The notes beneath the pieces are model-generated. The model ran no database searches. It was not told where the DNA came from and worked only from the letters and a program-made list of their open reading frames with translations. 5,781 nucleotides of DNA, taken from Actinobacteria bacterium UBA2541 (lineage in GTDB: Bacteria; Actinomycetota; Actinomycetes; Nanopelagicales; Nanopelagicaceae). Positions 1 through 5,442 of the stretch are shown here, in pieces. Position 1 is the first letter of the stretch; every line of letters starts with the position of its first letter. The DNA is taken from assembly GCA_002340925.1 (NCBI GenBank), contig DDMR01000087.1, positions 3,195-8,975 on the forward strand, written 5' to 3'. Made by a program: the position numbers and the translations under genes.

Positions 1-1137
1 CGACAACTACTTGATCTTTCAATGGGCTTTGGCGCAATGCTCGCCGGTCACCTGAACGAAGAAGTAATTGTCGAGACCAAGGCAGCTCTCGAAGGTGGAA
101 CGCTATTTGTTACTCCATCCCCAATCTCTCGCGATGGCGCAGAACGCTTGTGCAAGCGCTTTGGTATCGAGAAGGTCCGCTTTGCAAACTCTGGAACTGA
201 AGCCACGATGTATGCAGTTCGCACTGCAAAGGCATTCAATGGCAAATCTGCAATCGTTAAGGTAGAGGGTGGTTACCACGGTAGCTATGACCCACTTACG
301 GTTTCAGCGAAGCCATCACTAGATCAGGCTGGCAATCCAGAAGAGCCAAATCCAGTAATCGGACATGGCGTTAATGCTGGGGTTGTCTTCGTGGTTCCGT
401 TCAACAACCTTCCTGCACTTGAAAAGGTTTTTGCTCGCGATCACGAGTCAATTGCCTGCTTTATTTTGGAACCAGTTCTAGAAAACCTTGGAATTGTTTT
501 ACCTGATGCGGGCTACCTCGCGGCAGTTCGCGATCTCTGCACCAAATACAAAATCGTTCTTATCTTTGACGAAGTTAAAACTGGTCTGACCGCTGGCCCT
601 CAAGGCGCAGCGCATCGCATCGGGGTTCAACCAGATCTAATCTGTCTTGCTAAATCAATCGGTGGGGGACTTCCACTTGCTGCATTTGGTGGCAAAGCAG
701 AAATCATGGACACAATCACAACTGGTGCAATGGCACACTTCGGAACTTTCAACGGTAACCCGCTTGCAATGGCAGGTCTTCGTGCAATGGATCGTTTGTG
801 TACTGACGAGGCTCTTGCTAAAGCTGAAGCTCTAAACAAGCAAGCACTTGATCGCATCCAAGCAATCATTGAAGAATTCCAACTTCCTGCACACACAGTT
901 GGTTTCGGAGTTAAAGGCTGCGTGACTTGGTCGAAAGATCCAGTTCGCAATTACCGTGATTACAAGGCAACTGACTTTGCGATTGCAGAACTTTCATGGC
1001 TCTGGTCAATGAACCGCGGAATCATCACTCCTCCGGGGCTTGATGAGCAGTGGTTGATTTCTCTGGCTCACGGTCAGAAAGAAATTGATTTACTAGTTGA
1101 AGATTTCCGCGCATTTGCGGTCGCTCTTCGAGCTTAA
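1..1137 (+). CDS. HemL-like class III aminotransferase, 5'-truncated
   Basis: This is a PLP-dependent fold-type I enzyme of the glutamate-1-semialdehyde 2,1-aminomutase-like family. The reading frame is open to the window edge, and the residues before the first ATG (nt 22) read RQLLDLS, continuing into MGFGAMLAGH. This matches the usual 'vDl...G.mllGH' segment, so that ATG is internal and perhaps 40-60 residues are missing. Counting that Met as 1, I see NSGTEATM (56-63, cofactor phosphate region), GGYHG (83-87), DEVKTG (183-188, Asp183 contacting the pyridine nitrogen), the PLP lysine in LAKSIGGGLP (Lys211, nt 652-654) and GTFNGNPLAMA (241-251). The family is clear but the exact reaction is not. 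The segment after GGYHG and the C-terminal end (ITPPGLDEQWLISLAH) differ from the haem-pathway HemL I remember, so a paralogous aminotransferase is possible. It converges on the ABC-F gene with a 33-base gap. Confidence 0.85.
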   Translation, partial: RQLLDLSMGFGAMLAGHLNEEVIVETKAALEGGTLFVTPSPISRDGAERLCKRFGIEKVRFANSGTEATMYAVRTAKAFNGKSAIVKVEGGYHGSYDPLTVSAKPSLDQAGNPEEPNPVIGHGVNAGVVFVVPFNNLPALEKVFARDHESIACFILEPVLENLGIVLPDAGYLAAVRDLCTKYKIVLIFDEVKTGLTAGPQGAAHRIGVQPDLICLAKSIGGGLPLAAFGGKAEIMDTITTGAMAHFGTFNGNPLAMAGLRAMDRLCTDEALAKAEALNKQALDRIQAIIEEFQLPAHTVGFGVKGCVTWSKDPVRNYRDYKATDFAIAELSWLWSMNRGIITPPGLDEQWLISLAHGQKEIDLLVEDFRAFAVALRA

Positions 1138-1163
1138 AGTTCTTAAAGTTCGTAAGTTAAGAA
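1133..1163. repeat. Tandem 9-bp repeat and weak AT-rich dyad at convergent gene ends
   Basis: CTTAAAGTT occurs twice in tandem (1133-1141 and 1142-1150), followed by a degenerate third copy, CGTAAGTTA. The first unit includes the stop codon of the aminotransferase. The same stretch holds a 7-bp inverted repeat, TTCTTAA (1140-1146) and TTAAGAA (1157-1163), around a 10-base loop. The stem is mostly A/T and no T-tract follows it, so it would be a poor intrinsic terminator, though it lies where the two converging transcripts end. Confidence 0.4.
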
Positions 1164-1170
1164 GTTAGAT

Positions 1171-2769
1171 TTATTCGAGGGCAATTAGTTCTAGATACTG
1201 ATTGCCCCACAAATCTTCATCGCCATCTGGCAACAATAAAACTCGCTCTGGTTTAAGGGCCTGCACTGCGCCAATATCGTGGCTTACAAGAACTACAGCG
1301 CCTTGATATTCACCAAGTGCGGCAAGAATTTCTTCTCGTGATGCTGGATCTAAGTTGTTAGTTGGCTCATCTAGTAAGAGAACGTTTGCAGATCCGACTA
1401 CAAGAGTGGCAAGAGCCAATCTGGTTCGCTCGCCACCGCTTAGGACCTTCACAGGCTTTTGCACATCGTCGCCAGAGAATAAGAATGAGCCAAGTGTTTG
1501 ACGTGCTTGTTGTTCGCTGATTTTGTCACCAGCAGAGAGCATATTTTCAAGGACGGTTCGTTCGAAATCGAGAGATTCATGTTCCTGGGTGTAGTAACCA
1601 ATTTTTAAACCATGTCCCGGCAATATTTCTCCAGTATCTGATTCGTTGGTTCCACCCAGAATACTTAATAGCGTTGTCTTTCCGGCACCATTTAACCCAA
1701 GAATTACTACGCGAGAAGATCTATCAATTGCAAGATCGACATCGGTAAAGATTTCTAATGAACCATAGGACTTACTTAAACCAGTTGCCATAAGTGGGGT
1801 TTTGCCACAAGGAGCTGGGGTAGGGAAGCGAAGCTTTGCAACCTTGTCAGATTTACGAACATCTTCAAGATTAGAGATAAGGGATTCAGCACGACGCAAC
1901 ATTCCTTGGGCGGCAGTTGCCTTCGAAGCCTTGGCGCGCATCTTCTCGCCCTGCTTCTGCAAGATTTCAGCCTTCTTCTCGGCATTCGCGCGTTCCTTCT
2001 TGCGACGGTGCTCATCAGCTTCGCGTTGCAATAAATATTTCTTCCAGCCCATGTTGTAAACATCAATAACATTTCGATTGGCATCGATGTAGAAAACTTT
2101 ATTTACTACAGTTTCAATCAGGGCAACATCGTGAGAAATCACGACTAGGCCACCGGAATACTTTGTTAAGTACTCACGCAACCAGTTGATGGATTCGGCA
2201 TCCAAGTGGTTTGTTGGTTCGTCGAGTAGAAGAGTTTCGGCGCCACTAAATAGAAGTCGTGCAAGTTCGACGCGACGACGCTGGCCACCAGATAGAACTT
2301 GGATCGGCTCTTCAAATAACCGTTCTGGCAATCCAAGGTTTGTTGCAATTGATTCAGCTTCAGCCGATGCGCCATATCCGCCAGCAGCATTAAACTCGCT
2401 ATCTACTCGGGCATAACGTTCTAGCGCGAGTTCTAATTCTTCAGGCGTAGCTGTTGCCATTGCTTCTTCGGCTTTGCGCATTCGTATGACAATCTGGTCT
2501 AGGCCGCGTGCAGATAAAATTCGATTTATGACGCTCTCGTCTTGATCGCCAGTTCGTGGATCCTGGGGGAGATATCCGATAGTTCCGGTTCGGGTTATCT
2601 GGCCACCAGCCGGCAGGGTTTCACCTGCAAGGCATTTTGCGAGGGTCGATTTACCGGCGCCATTTCGGCCTACGAAGCCGATTCGGTCACCGCTGTTGAT
2701 ACGGACAGCCACATCTTTAACTAGGAGCCTTGCGCCAGCTCGGAGTTCTACGCTTTGAGTGGCAATCAC
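1171..2769 (-). CDS. ABC-F family ATPase (Rv1473-like)
   Basis: This is a soluble twin-ATPase protein of 532 residues with no membrane segments. ABC-F proteins act on the ribosome, in translation factor or ribosome-protection roles, rather than as transporters. Domain 1 has Walker A GRNGAGKST (34-42), Q-loop YLPQDP (66-71), signature LSGGQ (159-163), Walker B LLLDEPTNHLD (180-190) and switch His213. A highly charged Lys/Arg/Glu-rich linker (about 245-297) corresponds to the interdomain segment that reaches into the ribosome. Domain 2 has GLNGAGKTT (358-366), LSGGE (443-447), VLLLDEPTNNLD (463-474) and His497. I chose the GTG at 2769, giving MIATQSVELRAGARLL, because relatives such as Rv1473 begin MITATDLEVRAG and a GGGAG site lies nine bases upstream. 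An in-frame GTG at 2787 would add six residues with no family match. A link to antibiotic resistance cannot be read from the sequence. Confidence 0.93.
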   Translation of the reverse strand: MIATQSVELRAGARLLVKDVAVRINSGDRIGFVGRNGAGKSTLAKCLAGETLPAGGQITRTGTIGYLPQDPRTGDQDESVINRILSARGLDQIVIRMRKAEEAMATATPEELELALERYARVDSEFNAAGGYGASAEAESIATNLGLPERLFEEPIQVLSGGQRRRVELARLLFSGAETLLLDEPTNHLDAESINWLREYLTKYSGGLVVISHDVALIETVVNKVFYIDANRNVIDVYNMGWKKYLLQREADEHRRKKERANAEKKAEILQKQGEKMRAKASKATAAQGMLRRAESLISNLEDVRKSDKVAKLRFPTPAPCGKTPLMATGLSKSYGSLEIFTDVDLAIDRSSRVVILGLNGAGKTTLLSILGGTNESDTGEILPGHGLKIGYYTQEHESLDFERTVLENMLSAGDKISEQQARQTLGSFLFSGDDVQKPVKVLSGGERTRLALATLVVGSANVLLLDEPTNNLDPASREEILAALGEYQGAVVLVSHDIGAVQALKPERVLLLPDGDEDLWGNQYLELIALE

Positions 2770-2778
2770 TGAGCGATA

Positions 2779-2783
2779 CTCCC
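2779..2783 (-). promoter_or_regulatory. Ribosome-binding site deciding the ABC-F start
   Basis: On the minus strand GGGAG lies nine bases before the GTG at 2769-2767. It lies inside the longer reading frame that would begin at 2787, so it argues for the shorter start. No convincing -10/-35 pair for this gene was found in the 96-base divergent gap. Confidence 0.6.
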
Positions 2784-2830
2784 ACACCTAGGCCGGCACA
2801 ATTCCCAAACTCGCAATTAGTGCTTTAAAG

Positions 2831-2865
2831 TTGCAGGTGCAAATTACTTGCATTAAAATTCACTT
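2831..2865 (+). promoter_or_regulatory. Predicted promoter of the cbiMNQO operon (leaderless)
   Basis: A -35-like TTGCAG (2831-2836) and a -10 TAAAAT (2854-2859, five of six matches to TATAAT) are separated by exactly 17 bases. Transcription would begin about seven bases after the -10, which falls on the A of the cbiM ATG at 2866. No Shine-Dalgarno-like sequence precedes that ATG, consistent with a leaderless mRNA, which is common in actinobacteria. The -35 match is weak (three of six), so the call rests on the -10 and the geometry. Confidence 0.55.
2838..2852. promoter_or_regulatory. Nur-like operator (Fur-family nickel regulator box)
   Basis: TGCAA-ATTAC-TTGCA is a perfect dyad with 5-bp arms and a 5-bp spacer. 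It matches the core of the Streptomyces coelicolor Nur box, tTGCaa-N5-ttGCAA, at every position except the outermost base on each side (G2837 and T2853). An extra half-site, TTGCA at 2831-2835, forms a second overlapping dyad with TGCAA at 2838-2842, spaced by two bases. The site fills the -35/-10 spacer of the cbiM promoter, where a bound repressor would block RNA polymerase. It also lies upstream of the divergent ABC-F gene. The assignment to Nur is inference from consensus and context. Confidence 0.6.
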
Positions 2866-3540
2866 ATGCATATTCCTGACGGATTTATCGATATCCCAAC
2901 CTCAGCGGCCTTTGCCGGTGTTTCTGCGCTCGCCGTCGGTGCTTGCCTTAAAGGTGCCGCGAAATCTCTTGATGAGAAAACTGCACCTCTTGCAGGACTG
3001 ACCGCAACATTTATCTTTGCAGTTCAAATGCTTAACTTTCCCGTCGCAGCTGGCACAAGCGGTCATCTCTTTGGAAGTGTTTTAGCCGCAGTCTTAGTTG
3101 GGCCCTATGTTGCAACCCTTGCCCTAAGCGTGGTCTTGCTTTTGCAAGCGCTGCTCTTTGCCGATGGTGGTTTAACTGCCGCAGGGTTGAATGTATTTAA
3201 TCTTTCGCTTGTTGGTGTCTGGGTTGGTTACGGAGTATTTCTTCTAGTGAAGAAGGTGCTTCCGAAGAATAAAGTTTCGATCTCAACGGCAGCTACCATC
3301 GCTGGATTTATTTCTGTGCCGGCAGCAGTCATGGGCTTCTTGCTTCAATATGCAATCGGTGCGAATTCAACATTTTCACTTACAGCAGTCTTTACCGGAA
3401 TGATGAGCACTCATGTTCTGATTGGAATTGGCGAAGCAGTAATTACAGCCTTCTCAGTTACCGCTGTTATGGCAACCCGGCCAGACCTTGTTTATGGATA
3501 CCGTGGCACAAAACAGCAACTTGAAATTCGAAGAGCATAA
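2866..3540 (+). CDS. cbiM: ECF metal transporter substrate-binding subunit CbiM/NikM
   Basis: This is the integral membrane S-component that binds Co2+ or Ni2+ in an energy-coupling-factor importer. The 224-residue product is of normal length and begins MHIPDGF, the family hallmark in which the free N-terminus and His2 take part in metal binding. QMLNFPVAAGTSGHLFG (54-70) places a histidine at position 67, the other nickel ligand known from the NikM2 structure. Hydrophobic segments run through most of the chain (for example about 40-60, 70-100, 107-127, 143-165 and 175-200). The start is fixed by the need for MHIPDG at the extreme N-terminus. There is no ribosome-binding site, and the predicted transcript begins at the ATG. 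The stop is one base from cbiN. Sequence alone does not separate cobalt from nickel, but the Nur-like operator favours nickel. Confidence 0.95.
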   Translation: MHIPDGFIDIPTSAAFAGVSALAVGACLKGAAKSLDEKTAPLAGLTATFIFAVQMLNFPVAAGTSGHLFGSVLAAVLVGPYVATLALSVVLLLQALLFADGGLTAAGLNVFNLSLVGVWVGYGVFLLVKKVLPKNKVSISTAATIAGFISVPAAVMGFLLQYAIGANSTFSLTAVFTGMMSTHVLIGIGEAVITAFSVTAVMATRPDLVYGYRGTKQQLEIRRA

Positions 3541-3541
3541 G

Positions 3542-3841
3542 ATGAAAAATCCTCTGATTATTTTCGGTTTTGCAGTATCGCTTTTTCTAGCAGGTGGGAT
3601 TTCTTACTACGCATCATCACAACCTGATGGCTTTGAGAAGTCGGCTGGTGAAATTGGCTTTCTAGATACTGCCGAAGAGAGCCCGCTGAAAGATAGTCCG
3701 TTGGCTGAATATGGTGTTGCCGGGGTAGAGAATGAACGCATCTCTGGTGGCCTTGCAGGTGTAGTCGGTGTCGCAGCAACCGCTGCTATTTCATTTGCAA
3801 TCTTTTACGGGTTGCGTCGATTCAATAAGAGCAAACCGTAA
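3542..3841 (+). CDS. cbiN: ECF metal transporter accessory subunit CbiN (PDGLE-domain protein)
   Basis: This 99-residue membrane protein has an N-terminal hydrophobic helix (about 4-23), an extracytoplasmic loop and a second helix (about 68-90) ending in the basic tail LRRFNKSKP. The loop carries PDGFE (28-32), a Phe variant of the PDGLE motif that names the domain, followed by SPLAEYGVAGVEN and SGGLAGVVGV, which are typical of the family. CbiN/NikN-type partners assist metal loading or activity of the M subunit. I chose the ATG at 3542: it lies one base after the cbiM stop and six bases after AAGAG (3531-3535), and the protein then starts directly with its membrane helix. An upstream in-frame ATG at 3488 lies inside cbiM and adds residues without family resemblance. 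Its stop overlaps the point where cbiQ coding sequence appears to begin. Confidence 0.88.
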   Translation: MKNPLIIFGFAVSLFLAGGISYYASSQPDGFEKSAGEIGFLDTAEESPLKDSPLAEYGVAGVENERISGGLAGVVGVAATAAISFAIFYGLRRFNKSKP

Positions 3842-3945
3842 AAACTCAAACAGAGCTCCAGCATCATCATGGCCATGATGTAGGGGAGAGACTCTACCTA
3901 CATCGCCATTCCTTAGTTCATGGCCTGCCGGCGCATGTAAAGATC
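3838..3945 (+). other. In-frame 5' extension of cbiQ lacking a start codon
   Basis: These 36 codons are open and continuous with cbiQ, and they encode QHHHGHDVGERLYLHRHS followed by SLVHGLPAHVKI. That pattern (a His-rich tip, then 'RLY.H..S..H.LPaHvK') is what I expect at the N-terminus of actinobacterial CbiQ, so this is probably coding sequence rather than spacer. There is no ATG, GTG or TTG in the frame between the upstream stop (TAA, 3826-3828) and 3946. The only CTG (3925-3927) lies inside the conserved HGLPAH segment. The first codon after AAGAG (3827-3831) plus a six-base spacer is GTA (3838-3840), overlapping the cbiN stop as GTAA. A GTG there would give the classic GTGA coupled stop/start. 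True start loss, a base error, or non-canonical initiation are all possible. Confidence 0.65.
3871..3907 (+). other. RNA hairpin at the cbiN-cbiQ junction
   Basis: GATGTAGG (3877-3884) pairs perfectly with CCTACATC (3897-3904). The stem continues inward after one bulged A as G-U plus GAG/CTC, closing on an AGA triloop. Outside, GGC (3871-3873) can pair with GCC (3905-3907) across a bulged CAT. The GGGGAG sequence lies within the folded part. No T-run follows, so it is not an intrinsic terminator. A 16-bp perfect palindrome, CATCATGGCCATGATG (3865-3880), overlaps its left arm and could form a competing fold. Both lie within the probable cbiQ extension, so coding constraint on His codons may explain part of this. 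Confidence 0.4.
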
Positions 3946-4632
3946 ATGGCGGTTCTTACTTTCATCATCGTTGCCGCTTCAACGCCCATTACTCAATGGC
4001 AGGCATTTATTGCCTACTTCGTAGCGATTTTTCTAGTCTCGCTCATTGCCAAAATTCCAACGCCTACGCTACTTAAACGGTCGTTGATTGAAATTCCATT
4101 TATTCTCTTTGCAATTCTCATGCCATTTTTTGGAACCGGTGAGCGTTTTGAAGTGGGTCCGCTTAATCTCTATCGTGAAAGTTTGTTGGCGGCGGCAGGA
4201 ATTGTTGCGAAAGGAACCCTGGGCGTCTTGAGCGCTGTTATTCTCTCAACAAGCACTACTGCGCGCGAGCTCTTACGCGGATTAGAGAAGCTACACCTAC
4301 CCAAGTTGATGGTTCAGATTGCCGCCTTTATGTTGCGCTATGTCAACGTAATTAGCGATGAGATGGAACGGATGAAGGTCGCCCGTGAATCACGTGGCTT
4401 TATTGCGACCGGATTGAAGGATTGGAAAGTCATCGCTATCGCTGCATCTGCACTCTTTATTCGATCGTATGAACGCGGTGAACGCGTGCACCTTGCAATG
4501 CTTTCTCGTGGATATAGCGGAGTACTTCCACATGACCAGAGCGAAGGTGCATCGCTTAAGATTTGGTTACAGGGTCTTGCACTTCCGCTCTTTGCGCTTT
4601 CTATACTTATCTCAACAATTGTGATCGGATAA
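3946..4632 (+). CDS. cbiQ: ECF metal transporter transmembrane subunit CbiQ, start uncertain
   Basis: This is the T-component that couples ATP hydrolysis by CbiO to movement of the CbiM/N module in the cytoplasmic membrane. From the ATG at 3946 it gives 228 residues with hydrophobic segments near 1-37, 49-62, 80-103 and 205-227. The two cytoplasmic coupling motifs of EcfT-type proteins are present: ARESRGF (146-152) and AMLSRGY (184-190), each with the Ala-x-x-x-Arg-Gly pattern. The annotated start is only the first canonical codon. It has no clear ribosome-binding site, begins inside the first membrane helix, and omits family-like sequence in the preceding 36 codons. With that part the protein would be about 264 residues, the upper part of the usual CbiQ range. 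The stop lies three bases before the cbiO start. Family identity is firm; the 5' end is not. Confidence 0.88.
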   Translation: MAVLTFIIVAASTPITQWQAFIAYFVAIFLVSLIAKIPTPTLLKRSLIEIPFILFAILMPFFGTGERFEVGPLNLYRESLLAAAGIVAKGTLGVLSAVILSTSTTARELLRGLEKLHLPKLMVQIAAFMLRYVNVISDEMERMKVARESRGFIATGLKDWKVIAIAASALFIRSYERGERVHLAMLSRGYSGVLPHDQSEGASLKIWLQGLALPLFALSILISTIVIG

Positions 4633-4635
4633 ATA

Positions 4636-5379
4636 ATGACAATCGCGCCAAGCCTATTAATCGAAGATCTGGCATTTGCTTATCCCGATGGCAATCAGGC
4701 GCTCTTTGGCGTAAACCTGCGGGTAGAGCGCGGCGAACGTGTTGCAATCCTTGGACCAAATGGTGCCGGTAAAACAACTTTAGTAATGCATATGAATGGT
4801 ATCCATCCTGCTGAACACGGAAGTGTCAGTGTTGCTGGTGAAGTAGTTGATACAAAGGATAAAGATCTCTTACGCCGGATTCGCGGCAAGGTTGGTGTTG
4901 TTTTCCAAGATCCCGATGATCAGCTCTTCATGCCAACCGTTGGTGAAGACATTGCTTTCGGTCCTTACAACATGGGTATTCGAGGTGCAGAACTAGATGC
5001 AGTTGTTGACCAAGCGCTAGCACTGGTTCATATGTCTGAATTTAAAGATCGTCCACCACACCACCTCTCTTTCGGGCAGAGGCGAAGAGTTGCAGTTGCA
5101 ACAGTTCTTGCTATGAAGCCAGAGATTTTGGTTTTGGATGAACCATCCTCAAACCTTGATCCGGCAAGTCGCAGAGAGTTGGCAGATATTTTGCGTTCGC
5201 TGGAAATCACAATTCTGATGGTCACACATGATATTCCTTATGCCTATGAACTCTGCGAGCGATCAATTATTTTATCTGGTGGCATTGTTGTTGCGGATGG
5301 CGATACCAAGACAATACTTAGCGATTCAAAATTACTAAGTGAGAACCGTCTCGAACTTCCCGTGGGATTCTCGCTCTAA
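4636..5379 (+). CDS. cbiO: ECF metal transporter ATPase CbiO
   Basis: This 247-residue cytoplasmic ABC ATPase powers the CbiMNQ membrane complex, presumably as a homodimer because only one ATPase gene is present. Motifs in order are Walker [10 protein letters not shown] (40-48), the Q-loop and ECF-typical FQDPDDQLF (90-98, Gln91), signature LSFGQ (144-148), Walker B ILVLDEP (164-170, catalytic Glu169), D-loop SNLD (172-175) and switch His198. LSFGQ in place of LSGGQ, followed by [12 protein letters not shown], is as I recall usual in actinobacterial Co/Ni ECF ATPases and should not impair function. FQDPDDQLF distinguishes ECF ATPases from general ABC proteins. The ATG at 4636 is three bases after the cbiQ stop, preceded by a weak GGAT, so translation is probably coupled. 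It is the last gene of the operon and is followed by an intrinsic terminator. Confidence 0.95.
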   Translation: MTIAPSLLIEDLAFAYPDGNQALFGVNLRVERGERVAILGPNGAGKTTLVMHMNGIHPAEHGSVSVAGEVVDTKDKDLLRRIRGKVGVVFQDPDDQLFMPTVGEDIAFGPYNMGIRGAELDAVVDQALALVHMSEFKDRPPHHLSFGQRRRVAVATVLAMKPEILVLDEPSSNLDPASRRELADILRSLEITILMVTHDIPYAYELCERSIILSGGIVVADGDTKTILSDSKLLSENRLELPVGFSL

Positions 5380-5398
5380 TTCAAAGCTAAAGTTAAAG

Positions 5399-5431
5399 GA
5401 AAAAGCCCCCAATTTCTTGGAGGGCTTTTTT
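5399..5431. terminator. Bidirectional intrinsic terminator between cbiO and glnA
   Basis: AAAAAGCCC (5400-5408) pairs with GGGCTTTTT (5422-5430). Further CC/GG pairing (5409-5410 with 5419-5420) is possible if A5421 is bulged, leaving an AATTTCTT loop. On the plus strand the stem ends in TTTTTT (5426-5431), terminating the cbi operon. On the minus strand the same arms give a stem followed by TTTTT, which suits the end of glnA. It lies about 20 bases from the cbiO stop and 12 from the glnA stop. Confidence 0.85.
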
Positions 5432-5442
5432 AACACGACTTC

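Noticed and set aside
144..148. LSFGQ signature in CbiO (residue positions 144-148) as a defective ABC signature
   Set aside because: The Phe variant is, as I recall, normal in this ATPase subgroup, and Walker A, Walker B, Q-loop and switch His are all present.
1140..1163. Intrinsic terminator between the aminotransferase and the ABC-F gene
   Set aside because: The 7-bp stem is nearly all A/T with a 10-base loop and no adjacent T-run on either strand.
1776..2416. Several overlapping open frames within the ABC-F gene on both strands
   Set aside because: They lack family features and their sequence is explained by the conserved ABC-F frame, which has all catalytic motifs intact.
2770..2865. 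Cobalamin riboswitch or NikR/Zur/DtxR operator upstream of cbiM
   Set aside because: The gap is too short for a B12 riboswitch and shows no B12-box-like element. The dyad does not match the GTATGA-N16-TCATAC, Zur or DtxR patterns known to me, while it matches the Nur core.
3827..3850. Programmed -1 frameshift making a CbiN-CbiQ fusion
   Set aside because: The cbiQ frame is indeed -1 relative to cbiN, but no X-XXY-YYZ slippery heptamer is in register before the cbiN stop, and the hairpin is about 30 bases downstream, too far for a normal stimulator. CbiN also ends with a natural basic tail.
3869..3883. ATG GCC ATG ATG TAG as an alternative cbiQ start or mini-ORF
   Set aside because: These ATGs are in the cbiN frame and hit TAG after three codons. 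A one-base indel placing them in the cbiQ frame does not give a sensible N-terminus without also removing the stop.
4563..4772. Open frame across the cbiQ-cbiO junction
   Set aside because: It is out of frame with both genes and gives a low-complexity Arg/Cys-rich product; the junction is a normal close spacing.
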